52,674 bases of DNA from Aerococcus sp. HMSC062A02 (GTDB taxonomy: Bacteria; Bacillota; Bacilli; Lactobacillales; Aerococcaceae), in NCBI RefSeq assembly GCF_001809535.1, contig NZ_KV797913.1, positions 12,281-64,954 of the forward strand, given 5' to 3'. Below, piece after piece: positions 44,099 to 52,651 of the stretch (positions within the stretch are counted from its first letter, which is position 1; every line of letters starts with the position of its first letter). A model generated the notes under the pieces. That model made no database searches and had not been told where the DNA came from. It saw only the letters and a program-made list of their open reading frames with translations. A program made the position numbers and the translations under genes.

Positions 44099-44539
44099 TT
44101 ACACTATTTCAGCGTGGTAATGCAATTTTAATTCATGACGGATGGGCTGGTCGTCGAGGCCTGAGATCTCATAGACCAAGCGCAGGCTGCCCTTATCCGT
44201 CCCAAAGTCATGGTTCAAGGACTTAAGTTCAACCGTCATGGGGATCCGGTAAGCCCCGACCTGATAATGGGTAGGAATAGCTTGACCCACAACTAGGGGC
44301 AGGCGCATGGCCCCCTCAGCGGTCCGCCGCTGGATGAGAGCCCGTCCCGCTTTCAAGTCGACTTTGACGCGGACTTGAGCAGGCGCTTGGTCGGCTTGTT
44401 CTTCCTGGTATTCGAGATAGTGCTTTTCCCCTAAACGGAAGTAAGCCCCCTGACTATTCAATTGCAGGTCTTCCTTAGAACCTGCTTGACTGATCCGATT
44501 TCTTAAATTCACATGGACTGCTTGTTTTCCTTTGGACAT
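44099..44539 (-). CDS. DUF1934 (YwiB-like) beta-barrel protein
   Basis: This 146-aa protein of the DUF1934 family has a calycin-like eight-stranded barrel predicted from the alternating pattern. Examples are YFRLGEKHYLEYQEE and the C-terminal GSLRLVYEISGL, ending HELKLHYHAEIV. Function unknown; in Bacillus ywiB lies near rpoE and argS. GGAGG lies 7 nt before the ATG. It shares a short divergent promoter region with lipL. Probably co-transcribed with rpoE downstream. Confidence 0.85.
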   Translation of the reverse strand: MSKGKQAVHVNLRNRISQAGSKEDLQLNSQGAYFRLGEKHYLEYQEEQADQAPAQVRVKVDLKAGRALIQRRTAEGAMRLPLVVGQAIPTHYQVGAYRIPMTVELKSLNHDFGTDKGSLRLVYEISGLDDQPIRHELKLHYHAEIV

Positions 44540-44629
44540 CTGGCCACCTCCACTTGTCTTCCCCTAATCCTACACGAAATACAGGCAAAAGAAAAGGCCT
44601 CAAGCGTTTTGTCCCGGGCCAATTTGGGT

Positions 44630-44635
44630 TATACT
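44630..44635 (+). promoter_or_regulatory. -10 box for lipL
   Basis: TATACT in GGGTTATACTAAG. A start near 44642 would place the GTG at 44669 as the first usable codon. The -35 is weak (TTTTGT at 17 bp). Confidence 0.4.
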
Positions 44636-44668
44636 AAGAGTAAATTATCTATAGAAAGTGTGAACCCT

Positions 44669-45490
44669 GTGATTATTAGTGCCCTTTATTCAAAAAGCCC
44701 CCATTTAGCCATTGTGGATGAATTCGTCCCTAGTGACCAAGCCCTCCGTCCTTTTGCTGTGGACGATTATCTCCTGCGCGCTTTGAGCAAGGACGAACTA
44801 GAAGCAGATGCTGTCCTCCACTTCTGGCCGGGCGACCCTGCTATCTATCTCGGCATGGTCGACACCCGCTTGCCCGACTTCCAAGCTGGTGTAGACTTCC
44901 TCAAGGCTTCTAGCTACAGCCCAGTTATCCGTCCCTCTGGTGGATTGGCAGTCGTCAGTGACCCCGGCATCCTAAACTTCAGCCTCCTCATCAAGCCAGC
45001 TGGCGGCCGACTCAGTATCGATGACGCTTATGAAGTCCTACTCCGCTTAATCAACCAGGTCCTCGCTCCCTACCAAGAGCAGGTCCAAGCCGGCGAAATC
45101 ACCCGGTCCTACTGTCCCGGTAGCTACGACCTCAGTCTCCAAGGCAAAAAAATTGCCGGACTCGCCCAACGCCGAATTGGTTCGGCTATTGGTATTTCCG
45201 CCTATGTCTCCTTAGAAGGCGACCAGATCCGCCGCGGCCAGCTGATCCGCGACTTCTACCAGGCCAGCCAGGTCCAAGAAGCCAAGCGTGATGACTACCC
45301 CGATGTCCTTCCCGAAAGCATGCACAATATTTCCGATGTGGTGCCCGAACTCGGTCAACTGGACCGCTTCAAGGCAGCCATTCAAGAGGTTTTAAGTACC
45401 GATACCGCCAGCCAAAGCCTCCTTGACCTGGACCAAATAGACCTCAGCAAGGACCTGGCCAAGATGAGCAAGCGCAACCAGGACATTTAA
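44669..45490 (+). CDS. lipL: Octanoyl-[GcvH]:protein N-octanoyltransferase LipL-like
   Basis: This member of the LplA/LipB/BirA fold family moves lipoyl or octanoyl groups from GcvH to E2 subunits. From a GTG at 44669 it is 273 aa, close to Bacillus LipL (281). The binding loop RPSGGLAVVSDPGILNFSLL lies near 88-107. Cys149 in SYCPGSYDLS occupies the place of the acyl-accepting Cys of LipL, and GKKIAGLAQRR is near 159-169. Longer upstream readings overlap the DUF1934 gene and precede the predicted transcript start, so they are rejected. The next gene starts 18 nt downstream, so the two form an operon. Confidence 0.85.
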   Translation: MIISALYSKSPHLAIVDEFVPSDQALRPFAVDDYLLRALSKDELEADAVLHFWPGDPAIYLGMVDTRLPDFQAGVDFLKASSYSPVIRPSGGLAVVSDPGILNFSLLIKPAGGRLSIDDAYEVLLRLINQVLAPYQEQVQAGEITRSYCPGSYDLSLQGKKIAGLAQRRIGSAIGISAYVSLEGDQIRRGQLIRDFYQASQVQEAKRDDYPDVLPESMHNISDVVPELGQLDRFKAAIQEVLSTDTASQSLLDLDQIDLSKDLAKMSKRNQDI

Positions 45491-45508
45491 GCAGAAAGGA
45501 GCCCAGCC

Positions 45509-46867
45509 ATGTCGCTTAGCAGCCAACAGACTATCCGCGAGAAAATCTTCCTCGACCCGGTCCATTCCGAAATCCGGGTCCAACACCAAGTGATTTTGGA
45601 CTTAATCAATACGCCTGAATTCCAGCGCCTGCGTCGGATCAAGCAGCTGGGCACCGCCCACCTCACCTTCCACGGCGCCGTCCACAACCGCTTCAGCCAC
45701 TGCCTGGGTGTCTATGATATCGCCCGGCGCATCTGCGACCGCTTCGTTCGCAACTATCCCTCACAGAGCGAAGGCGACGGGCTCTGGGACGACAGCGAGC
45801 GGCTAGTCGTTCTCTGTGCCGCCCTCCTCCACGATATCGGTCATGGCGCCTTCTCCCATACTTTCGAGAAGCTCTTCGACACCGACCACGAAGCTATTAC
45901 CCGGCAAATTATTCTCAATGACGAAAGCCAGGTCCACAAAATCCTTGCCGCCATCAGCGACGACTTCCCCCAAAAGGTAGCTGCTGTCATTGACCACACC
46001 TATCCCAATCCCCAAGTCGTCCAGTTGATTTCCAGCCAGTGCGATGCTGACCGGATGGACTATCTCTTACGCGACTCTTACTTCACCGGGACCCATTATG
46101 GAACCTTCGACCTCAACCGGATCCTCCGCGTCATGCGGCCAACAAAAAACGGCATTATCTTCAACGAAGCTGGCATGCATGCCGTCGAAGACTATGTGGT
46201 GAGCCGCTATCAGATGTATATGCAAGTCTACTTCCATCCTGTTTCCCGGGGCATGGAAGTCCTGCTCAGTCGGCTTTTAGCCCGGGCCCAGGCCCTCTAC
46301 AAGGACAACCCAAAATATTTCGTCAAGACCTCACCCTTCCTCCTCCCCTTCTTCCAGGAGAACTGGACCTTGACCGACTACCTCCACTTGGATGATGGGG
46401 TCTTGGAGACCTACTTCCAGCACTGGCTAGCCACGAGCGACGACCCCATCCTCACTGACCTAGCCCACCGCTATATCAACCGTAAACCCTTCAAGTCAGT
46501 GACCTATGAACCTGAAGATCAAGATCTAGTGGCTGAAGTCAAGGAGAAAATCCAAGCTCTGGGCTATGACACCACTTACTATACCGCCCAAAACAGCAAC
46601 TTCGACCTCCCCTATGACTTCTACCGGCCCAATGCTAAGAAACCACGGACCCAGCTAGAAATCATCAGCAAGGATGGCACTACAACCGAACTCTCCCAGG
46701 CCAGCCAGCTCATCCGCGCCGTTACCGGCCAGGAGATTGGGGACCAGCGCCTCTACTTCCCCAGCGAACTCTATGCCGGAAAGAATCCTGACAAGCTCAA
46801 CCTCTTCCAACCCCTCTTGGACGACCTCCACCAGATGACCGGAACCGGCAAACTCAAGCCTAGTTAA
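45509..46867 (+). CDS. HD-domain dNTP triphosphohydrolase-like protein (YwfO/EF1143 type)
   Basis: This 452-aa HD-superfamily phosphohydrolase is related to dGTPases and the Enterococcus EF1143 dNTPase, which splits dNTPs into nucleoside and triphosphate. Metal ligands are visible: His64 (NRFSHCLG), His108-Asp109 (LLHDIGHG) and Asp179 (SQCDADRMDY). AAAGGAG lies 7 nt before the ATG. It is downstream of lipL in one operon, and the pair resembles the ywfL/ywfO neighbourhood in Bacillus. The stop TAA is followed at once by element E9. Codon third positions are C-rich. Confidence 0.92.
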   Translation: MSLSSQQTIREKIFLDPVHSEIRVQHQVILDLINTPEFQRLRRIKQLGTAHLTFHGAVHNRFSHCLGVYDIARRICDRFVRNYPSQSEGDGLWDDSERLVVLCAALLHDIGHGAFSHTFEKLFDTDHEAITRQIILNDESQVHKILAAISDDFPQKVAAVIDHTYPNPQVVQLISSQCDADRMDYLLRDSYFTGTHYGTFDLNRILRVMRPTKNGIIFNEAGMHAVEDYVVSRYQMYMQVYFHPVSRGMEVLLSRLLARAQALYKDNPKYFVKTSPFLLPFFQENWTLTDYLHLDDGVLETYFQHWLATSDDPILTDLAHRYINRKPFKSVTYEPEDQDLVAEVKEKIQALGYDTTYYTAQNSNFDLPYDFYRPNAKKPRTQLEIISKDGTTTELSQASQLIRAVTGQEIGDQRLYFPSELYAGKNPDKLNLFQPLLDDLHQMTGTGKLKPS

Positions 46868-46983
46868 AGGGTGTGAGAGGATGCGGGAGAAAGGGACCTC
46901 TGGAATAAAGAACCAGAGAAGACTGAAAGTCTTCGACGGATCTTTATGAAGAGGAGCCCTTTCTGCATCCTCGAACCCGACTA
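46868..46983 (+). repeat. Hairpin element E9 (full copy)
   Basis: AGGGTGTGAG directly follows the HD-gene stop, and the copy ends GAACCCGACTA. The outer stem is GAGGATGC (46877-46884) with GCATCCTC (46965-46972). Next come AGAAAGGG / CCCTTTCT, an ATAAAGA / TCTTTAT arm and the tip AAGACT-GAA-AGTCTT. Confidence 0.9.
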
Positions 46984-47099
46984 AGGGTGTGAAGGCTAGC
47001 GGGAGAAATAGACCTCTGGAGCCAAAAGCCAGAGAAGACTGAAAGTCTTCGACGGATCTTTATGAAGAGGAGCCCTTTCTGCATCCTCGAACCCGACTA
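46984..47099 (+). repeat. Hairpin element E10 (chimeric copy)
   Basis: The left third (GAAGGCTAGCGGGAGAAATA) resembles E11. From CCAGAGAAGACTG to the end it is identical to E9, about 75 bp. As a result the outer arms GGCTAGC and GCATCCTC do not pair, unlike every other full copy in good condition. Confidence 0.85.
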
Positions 47100-47145
47100 A
47101 GAGTGTGAAGGCTAGCGGGAGAAGTAGACCTCTGGAGCAAAATCA
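47100..47145 (+). repeat. Half copy E11 of the hairpin element
   Basis: AGAGTGTGAAGGCTAGCGGG continues to CCTCTGGAGCAAAA and then stops matching. Confidence 0.75.
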
Positions 47146-47377
47146 TATAAAACTAAAGTTCAAGACGACTTTAACCGGGCTGATCCTCCAAACATTTAAG
47201 AGACAAATTCAAAAGCGGAAGGCATGCTCATCACACAATTTACTAAAAAAAGCGGCAAAGATCGCTTTTTTTGATGCCTATATTTCTATTTTATCTTATC
47301 CGTCATTTATCCATTCTCATCATTTTTATTCATCTATCATACTAAGTACCTCCTAGATTAGGCAAGATGAAGGCAAA
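47146..47377. other. Intergenic remnant region with short repeat and terminator
   Basis: It holds repeat R copy 2 (47205-47241) and the hairpin AAAAAGCG-gcaaagat-CGCTTTTT (47246-47270), a terminator usable on both strands. An 83-codon open frame crosses it (47105-47356) but starts inside E11, lacks a ribosome-binding site and looks spurious. Confidence 0.55.
47205..47241. repeat. Short dispersed repeat R (copy 2)
   Basis: It matches 35573-35610 over about 36 bp with one or two differences and a small gap. It is again placed just before a terminator. Confidence 0.6.
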
Positions 47378-47411
47378 AGAAAAGCCAGGAAGGGGCATCC
47401 CCTTTCCTGGC
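47378..47411 (-). terminator. Terminator of GPH transporter 3
   Basis: GCCAGGAAGGGG (47384-47395) pairs with CCCCTTTCCTGGC (one bulge). The minus strand continues TTTTCTTTT. Confidence 0.8.
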
Positions 47412-47421
47412 TAGCTTTCAA

Positions 47422-48888
47422 TTAAGCCGTTTCATTGGCTTTTTGAGCTTTTTTGGCAGCGATCTTAGCTTGAACTTCTTCCATGGTTTCAGGATCGAGT
47501 GGATAGAAGCGAATCAGGATCGCTGTCACAACGAAGACAGCGATAATAATGCCTAAGAGCATGTAACCCCCTTGCATCAAAGCGGGATTCAGAGGTTCAT
47601 TAGGTTGCGGGAAGCCATCGACATAGCCAATCCCTGCAAAAACCAAGCCCAGAACAATTGGTGACAGCGAAGAAGCGATAGAGTCTGTCAGGGAGAAGAT
47701 AGTTCCGATAACTCCAGCAGCATACTTACCGGTACGTGAGGTTTCATAGTCCGTGATGTCAGCTGACATGGTCAGAACAATTGATGTTGGGTAAACACTG
47801 AAGATCCGAGCACAGATCCAAAGCCCCAAGAAGCAATAAGCCAAGAAGCCGGCTGGTGAGAAGAGCTGGGTCGTGTCTGTCGTGCTCGCAAAGAGTACCG
47901 TCATTAGAATCCAAGCAGCTAAAGCGAGAATAATCGACGTTTGATAAGTAAACTTCAGCCCCTTCTTACCTGCAATCCGCGTAAAGATAGCGATCATAAT
48001 GAATTGTGGAATGATGAGGTAGAGGGAAACTTGGCCGACTAACTGCATGTCAGCAAGGATAATTCCGAAGAGGAGAACAAGGAAAGTCTGGTCACCGATT
48101 AATTGGGCCACAAACTTCACGAAACCCCCGCAGACTGCCAAGATTTGTAACGGACGATTGCCTTTAACGATGCTCCACACATCACGCAAGGAAAGTTTCT
48201 GGTCTTCTTCATGCCCAAGACCGAAGTAGCGGGTTTGGTCTTTACGAGATAAACCAATCATCGCCAGAATCGTTAAGATAAGGGAAACTACGCAGATGCC
48301 AGGAATGAAGACGGTAAAGAAGTCGCCATTGTATTCATTCTGGTATTGAGGCAAGAGTAAGTTAGAAACGATATATTGTCCAATGGAGAAAACCCCAATC
48401 CCGGAAAACACCGTATCAAATAAGGTAAAGAGCGGCCGCTGCTCAGGGTCATTGGTTAGGGCTGATTGGGCAGCCTTGGTTACCGTTTGCTGGAAGGAGT
48501 AGACAATTTTATGGAAAATCAAAGAAATAAATAGCATGACTGTCTGAGCCGTTCCAGATAAATTATGTAGGTTAAAGATCATTAGGAAAGATAAGATCAG
48601 ACCAATATTTGATACCAGCATAATCGGACGATACTTACCCCAACGCGTGTTGAAGTTGTCAATAATAAACCCAATTGTTGGGTCAATGATCCCATCGAAT
48701 AAACGGGCCATACCCAAAACAGAAGAAACCAAGAGTGTGGTCAGACCAGCCACCCCAGTCGCATAATAAGTGAGGAAACCAAAAGCAAAAAGGTAAAGGT
48801 TAGATGCCGAGTTGTTCATGGAGAACAGGGCTATCTCCCAGGGTTTCGCGCGATGGTATTTCGCATCCTCTAATACTAATTTTGCCAT
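47422..48888 (-). CDS. GPH-family sugar:cation symporter (MFS), third copy
   Basis: This 488-aa transporter has about 12 TM helices. It is more distant from the tandem pair at 18349-21547 but of the same family. Family marks are MARLFDGIIDPTIGFIIDNFNTRWGKYRP (loop 2-3, residues 60-88) and TSRTGKYAAGVIGTIFSLTDSIAS in the second half. GGAGG precedes the ATG. The long leader carries cre-like and palindromic sites, so expression is probably sugar-controlled. Substrate unknown; no glycosidase neighbour. Confidence 0.9.
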   Translation of the reverse strand: MAKLVLEDAKYHRAKPWEIALFSMNNSASNLYLFAFGFLTYYATGVAGLTTLLVSSVLGMARLFDGIIDPTIGFIIDNFNTRWGKYRPIMLVSNIGLILSFLMIFNLHNLSGTAQTVMLFISLIFHKIVYSFQQTVTKAAQSALTNDPEQRPLFTLFDTVFSGIGVFSIGQYIVSNLLLPQYQNEYNGDFFTVFIPGICVVSLILTILAMIGLSRKDQTRYFGLGHEEDQKLSLRDVWSIVKGNRPLQILAVCGGFVKFVAQLIGDQTFLVLLFGIILADMQLVGQVSLYLIIPQFIMIAIFTRIAGKKGLKFTYQTSIILALAAWILMTVLFASTTDTTQLFSPAGFLAYCFLGLWICARIFSVYPTSIVLTMSADITDYETSRTGKYAAGVIGTIFSLTDSIASSLSPIVLGLVFAGIGYVDGFPQPNEPLNPALMQGGYMLLGIIIAVFVVTAILIRFYPLDPETMEEVQAKIAAKKAQKANETA

Positions 48889-49272
48889 ACATATACCTCC
48901 AATATTTTTTAGGGACTTCCCTTCATTTTTGCCTCAAAGCCTCAATAAACCGTTTTCATTTTTCCTTTGAAAAAAGCCATAAAGTGAATAGATTCACGAA
49001 TAAGATTTTATCTATTGCAAGTGACCCAGTTTAAGGAGGAGCTTCTCCGCATAGATCTTGATAGGATAAGCTTTTCCGCCTTGCTTCACCATGCGAATCG
49101 CTTCATCTTTCAGATCTACAAGACATAGAATAGCATACTTCACATAGAAATGGAAGCGGTTTTATGTGAATTTGTTATATTTTTCTTATTTTAAACTAAT
49201 AAACAGCTCATAAGACTTAAATATCAAGCTTTCTAGCCTCCTCTGTTTCTTGAAAAGAATTTTGCTTTAAAA
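48889..49272. other. Regulatory region upstream of GPH transporter 3
   Basis: No supported gene. cre-like boxes are present: TGAAAACGGTTTAT (minus strand, 48945-48958) and TGGAAGCGGTTTTA (49151-49164). The second is enclosed by the inverted repeat TTCACATA (49139-49146) and TATGTGAA (49163-49170). A 43-codon minus-strand frame starting GTG at 49143 lacks a ribosome-binding site. Confidence 0.5.
49139..49170. promoter_or_regulatory. Inverted repeat TTCACATA-N16-TATGTGAA around a cre-like core
   Basis: Eight-base perfect arms enclose GGAAGCGGTTT. It could be a dimeric regulator operator combined with a CcpA site, or a stem in the transcript. Confidence 0.45.
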
Positions 49273-49308
49273 ATAAAAAAAGAGGCAGGACAACAGTCGC
49301 AACCTCTT
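49273..49308 (-). terminator. Aminotransferase terminator
   Basis: AAGAGG ... CCTCTT (49280-49308) with inner GAC/GTC pairing and TTTTTTTATTTTT on the minus strand. It is a diverged relative of the GAGGCTGGGACA hairpins. Confidence 0.75.
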
Positions 49309-49325
49309 AATTGAAAAAAAGATGT

Positions 49326-50474
49326 TTAAAGTGATTTTACAAAAACTTCCAGCCGGTCCATGGCCTCCACTAAGTCTCCATAACTAGCCGCATAGGAGAG
49401 ACGATACCAGCCCTTGCCACCAGGACCAAAGACGGAACCCGGCACCACGCCGACCTTAGCCTTGGCGATTAAGTCCTCAACGAAGCGGAAGTCGTCATCC
49501 CCATAAGCTGGGTGGACCTTACCAAAGAGATAGAAAGCACCATCCGGTTGAATAAAGTCCAATCCCATAGCAGATAGGCGGTCTATTAAGACCTGGCGCC
49601 GTCTTTTAAACTCTGCTAGATTGCTTGCCACTACATCGTCACAATCACGGTAGGCAGTTAGGGCAGCGTACTGGTCAGGGGTTGACACACAGGTAACCAA
49701 GGCTTGGTGGTAGGTGAAGAAGTAAGAATAGTAGTCAGCAGGCAGGTGGAGGAAGCCAATTCGGAAACCCGTCATGGCGTAAGTCTTGGAGACGCCGGCC
49801 ATCAGGATGGTTTGGTCAGGAATTTCTTGGTAGATCGAATAGTGGTCTCCATCGTAAACTAAGTCCGCATAGATTTCATCACTGAGTACCAGCACATCGT
49901 AAGCTCGGATCACTTCAGCTAAAGCCTGGATCTCTGCCTTGCTGTAAGTCGTCCCTGTCGGATTATTAGGGTAGTTGAGGATCAGTAAACGGATTTCAGG
50001 ATGATCTTCCAAGGCTTGACGAAGCGTGTCAGAACTCAACTTAAAACCGTTATCTGAGCTATCGACAGCAACTACTTCTCCCCCTGCCAAATCCGTACAG
50101 AGTTCATAAGAAGGAAAGAATGGTGAGGGGATAAGTACCTTGTCGCCTTCATTGAGCAGGCAATGTGTCGCCAGTGCAATCCCTTCCGAAGCCCCATTGG
50201 TGATCAAAATTTGTTCTGCAGACAAGTCCATCCCATGGCTTCGTTCATAGTAAGCAGCGATGGCTTCCCGCAGCTCAGGAATCCCAGTCGACGGTGCGTA
50301 ATGCGTCTGCCCCTCTTGGAGGGCCTGGGTCATGGCCGCTTGGATTCTAGGATCCGTTGCGAGGTCGGGTTCTCCAATAGTAAAGTTTAAAGCCCCTTCC
50401 GTTTCAGCCACCTGCTGGGCAATCATACGGATAGTAGATGGTTGGGGTTTATTCAAACGTTGGTTGTAATACAT
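49326..50474 (-). CDS. PLP-dependent class I/II aminotransferase (PatA/AspC-like)
   Basis: This 382-aa fold-type I aminotransferase would transfer an amino group between an amino acid and a 2-oxo acid in the cytoplasm. Seen are GEPDLATDP, ITNGASEGI, NYPNNPTGT (cofactor-contacting Asn near 170), SDEIYADLVYDG and the PLP lysine near 230 in SKTYAMTGFRIG. The C-terminus carries RLSYAASYGDL, with the carboxylate-binding Arg. The ATG at 50474 is preferred (GAGGG 6 nt upstream) over one two codons earlier. Firmicute relatives are annotated PatA (N-acetyl-diaminopimelate or aspartate aminotransferase); exact substrate uncertain. Confidence 0.92.
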   Translation of the reverse strand: MYYNQRLNKPQPSTIRMIAQQVAETEGALNFTIGEPDLATDPRIQAAMTQALQEGQTHYAPSTGIPELREAIAAYYERSHGMDLSAEQILITNGASEGIALATHCLLNEGDKVLIPSPFFPSYELCTDLAGGEVVAVDSSDNGFKLSSDTLRQALEDHPEIRLLILNYPNNPTGTTYSKAEIQALAEVIRAYDVLVLSDEIYADLVYDGDHYSIYQEIPDQTILMAGVSKTYAMTGFRIGFLHLPADYYSYFFTYHQALVTCVSTPDQYAALTAYRDCDDVVASNLAEFKRRRQVLIDRLSAMGLDFIQPDGAFYLFGKVHPAYGDDDFRFVEDLIAKAKVGVVPGSVFGPGGKGWYRLSYAASYGDLVEAMDRLEVFVKSL

Positions 50475-50644
50475 GGTCATCCCTCATTTTCTTATCGTTT
50501 TATCATTTTACTTATTTTATATATTAACATACTATTTACGAAAAAGTTAGCGGATCACATGACTTTTGCTAGCTATTTAGCCAGCACTTCGGTAAGATGA
50601 TAGAGAGTTCTGTTAACTATTTTTCGCTAAAGGAGGCGCACGTT

Positions 50645-51535
50645 GTGACAGAAGAAAGTATTGAAAAAGAGGGCGTCCGCCCACTTTATGATTTAAACCA
50701 AGAACGGGCTCAAGCCCTCAAACAACCATGGCAGCTCTACTACTACGCCGTCAAAGGCTATGTCATCACGGAAGTTGAGATGCAGGCGCCCGTCGACCAA
50801 ATGCTCAGTGAATTATTAGACCGATTAGAGAAGGCCCAGCGATTGGAGCAAGCCCCCAAAGAAGCCCTGGGCAAGCACCCCCACGCCTATGCCCGCCAGG
50901 AACTGCGCCATCTCGACGTCCCCCGCTATGTAGAGAATTTCTCGCGTTATGCCTACTATCTACTCATTTACCTGGTCATTACTTACGGGCTCTTCGCCCT
51001 CTTCCAGTTCGGTTATGGGATCTATTACTACGGGGACCTCAACAGTGCTTGGAACATGCCTGTCCCGATCTCTCTTCTGGGGCTCCCCCTACAGTTTCTG
51101 ATGCTGGCTACCAGTGTTTTCTTCCTCTTCAAATTTATCCGACAGAGCGCTTGTGGCCATCTCTGGCAGAAACGCCACCACATCATGTACCTCTTGGCTG
51201 CCATTCTCTCTGCCCTGGCCTTCTTGGTCATCCCCTTCTTCTCCTTGGCCTACCATGTGCTGATTATCCGCATCCCTGTCTTCCTCCTGGCCCTCTGCTT
51301 GGTACTCGCTGCCGGCTATCATTTCAGCAGCCGCCACCTCCACATCGACCAGCACATCGACCGCCTCTTCGAAGACCAAGTGCGTAAAGCTAAGCAGAAG
51401 GCCATCGAGCAAAATATGGACATCCGACTGGCAGATAAACTGCCTAATAAGTGGGCTACCTTAAAACTCAAGCGACCACTCATCAATCGTTCCACTGTCA
51501 AAAAAGCCAAAGAAGAACAAAAGGAGGATAAATAA
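50645..51535 (+). CDS. Multi-pass membrane protein of unknown function (possibly DUF1129-like)
   Basis: This 296-aa protein has a cytosolic N-terminal helical region (residues 1-95, with a KAQRLEQAPKEALGKHP helix-turn), four predicted TM helices (about 105-132, 147-172, 184-208, 210-232) and a basic, Lys-rich C-terminal tail. It starts with GTG at 50645, 8 nt after AAAGGAGG; the upstream codons lack a site. The helical head followed by four TM helices recalls DUF1129 proteins of lactobacilli, but I am not sure. It ends TAA immediately before the GTG of the FAD enzyme, so the two are co-translated. Confidence 0.75.
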   Translation: MTEESIEKEGVRPLYDLNQERAQALKQPWQLYYYAVKGYVITEVEMQAPVDQMLSELLDRLEKAQRLEQAPKEALGKHPHAYARQELRHLDVPRYVENFSRYAYYLLIYLVITYGLFALFQFGYGIYYYGDLNSAWNMPVPISLLGLPLQFLMLATSVFFLFKFIRQSACGHLWQKRHHIMYLLAAILSALAFLVIPFFSLAYHVLIIRIPVFLLALCLVLAAGYHFSSRHLHIDQHIDRLFEDQVRKAKQKAIEQNMDIRLADKLPNKWATLKLKRPLINRSTVKKAKEEQKEDK

Positions 51536-52651
51536 GTGAAAATTGCAGTTATCGGTGGTGGGATTGTTGGATCAACCGCCACCTTTTACCTCAGCCAAAA
51601 TCCAGACATCGACCTCAGCCTCTATGATTATGGCGTAGGACAGGCCTCTAAGGCAGCTGCCGGGATCATCTGCCCCTGGTTCTCCCAGCGCCGCAACAAG
51701 GCCTGGTACCGCCTAGCCAATGCTGGAGCCCACTTCTATCCCGAAATGCTCCAGGACTTAAAAGCAGCTGACCAGCCCAGCCAAGCCTACCAGGGCAAGG
51801 AAACCTGGCTACTCAAGAAAAAACCTAGCACTCGGGAGGATGTCTACCAAATCGCCCTCTCGCGTCGTCCTGAAGCCCCTCTAATTGGGGATATTGAGAT
51901 TCTCACCCCCGCCCAACAAAGCGCCCAGCTCGACGAATGGACCTACGACCAAGACCTAGTCGCTATCCGCCAGGGAGCTGCCATTGTCGATGGTCAAGGG
52001 CTCTGTGAGGACCTCCAAGCGGCAGCGACAAAGAATGGCATGACCAGCTACCAAGCTAAAGCCCAGATTGACTTCCAGGATGATCAGATCCTTGTCATCA
52101 CAGAAGATGGCCAGAGCCAGGCCTTTGACCAAGTCATCCTAGCCACAGGAGCTTGGCTGGGCGACCTGCTCCAACCCCACGGCTACCAAGTCGATGTTCG
52201 CCCCCAAAAAGGCATGCTGACAGTCTATGATCGGGATGTCAGTAATTGGCCGCTCATCATGCCAGAAGGCGAAGCGGATATCATCCCTCACGGCCAGGAT
52301 ACCCTCTACCTAGGGGCCACCCATGAAAACGACAAGGGCTTTGACCTCGAACCCGACATGACCAGCATGGCGAATATCTTTGATACAATCCGCACCATCA
52401 TCCCCGCCATCGATCCCGAAGACTACCGGGACGTTAAAGTCGGCACCCGGGCCTATACCAGCGACTACGCCCCCTTCTATGGCCCCGTCCCTGGCCATAG
52501 CAATCTCTACGCCGCCTCAGGACTCGGATCAAGCGGCCTCACCACCGGTCCAATCATCGGCTACCAACTCGCCCAAGCCTGCCAAGACAAAGCCCAACGC
52601 CTCAACCCCGAAGACTACGACCCCAGCCCTTATTTGGAAAAAAGGGTGTGA
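51536..52651 (+). CDS. FAD-dependent amino acid oxidase-like oxidoreductase (DadA/DAO family)
   Basis: This 371-aa flavoenzyme of the glycine/D-amino-acid oxidase family starts MKIAVIGGGIVGSTATFYL, with the GxGxxG FAD-binding loop (residues 7-12). It contains QASKAAAGIICPWF and ends with the C-terminal FAD signature GLGSSGLTTGPIIGYQLA. It would oxidise an amine or amino acid to an imino product; acceptor and substrate unknown. It starts with GTG behind AAGGAGG, directly after the stop of the membrane-protein gene. The last codons AGG GTG TGA are part of repeat E12, so the present C-terminus (KRV) and stop are supplied by the repeat. Confidence 0.9.
   Translation: MKIAVIGGGIVGSTATFYLSQNPDIDLSLYDYGVGQASKAAAGIICPWFSQRRNKAWYRLANAGAHFYPEMLQDLKAADQPSQAYQGKETWLLKKKPSTREDVYQIALSRRPEAPLIGDIEILTPAQQSAQLDEWTYDQDLVAIRQGAAIVDGQGLCEDLQAAATKNGMTSYQAKAQIDFQDDQILVITEDGQSQAFDQVILATGAWLGDLLQPHGYQVDVRPQKGMLTVYDRDVSNWPLIMPEGEADIIPHGQDTLYLGATHENDKGFDLEPDMTSMANIFDTIRTIIPAIDPEDYRDVKVGTRAYTSDYAPFYGPVPGHSNLYAASGLGSSGLTTGPIIGYQLAQACQDKAQRLNPEDYDPSPYLEKRV

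Noticed and set aside
47105-47356. 83-codon plus-strand open frame
   Set aside because: It starts inside half element E11, has no ribosome-binding site and crosses a terminator hairpin.
49012-49143. 43-codon minus-strand frame starting GTG (KYAILCLVDLKDEAIR...)
   Set aside because: No Shine-Dalgarno, start codon inside an inverted repeat, no recognised homology; could be a gene remnant but unsupported.
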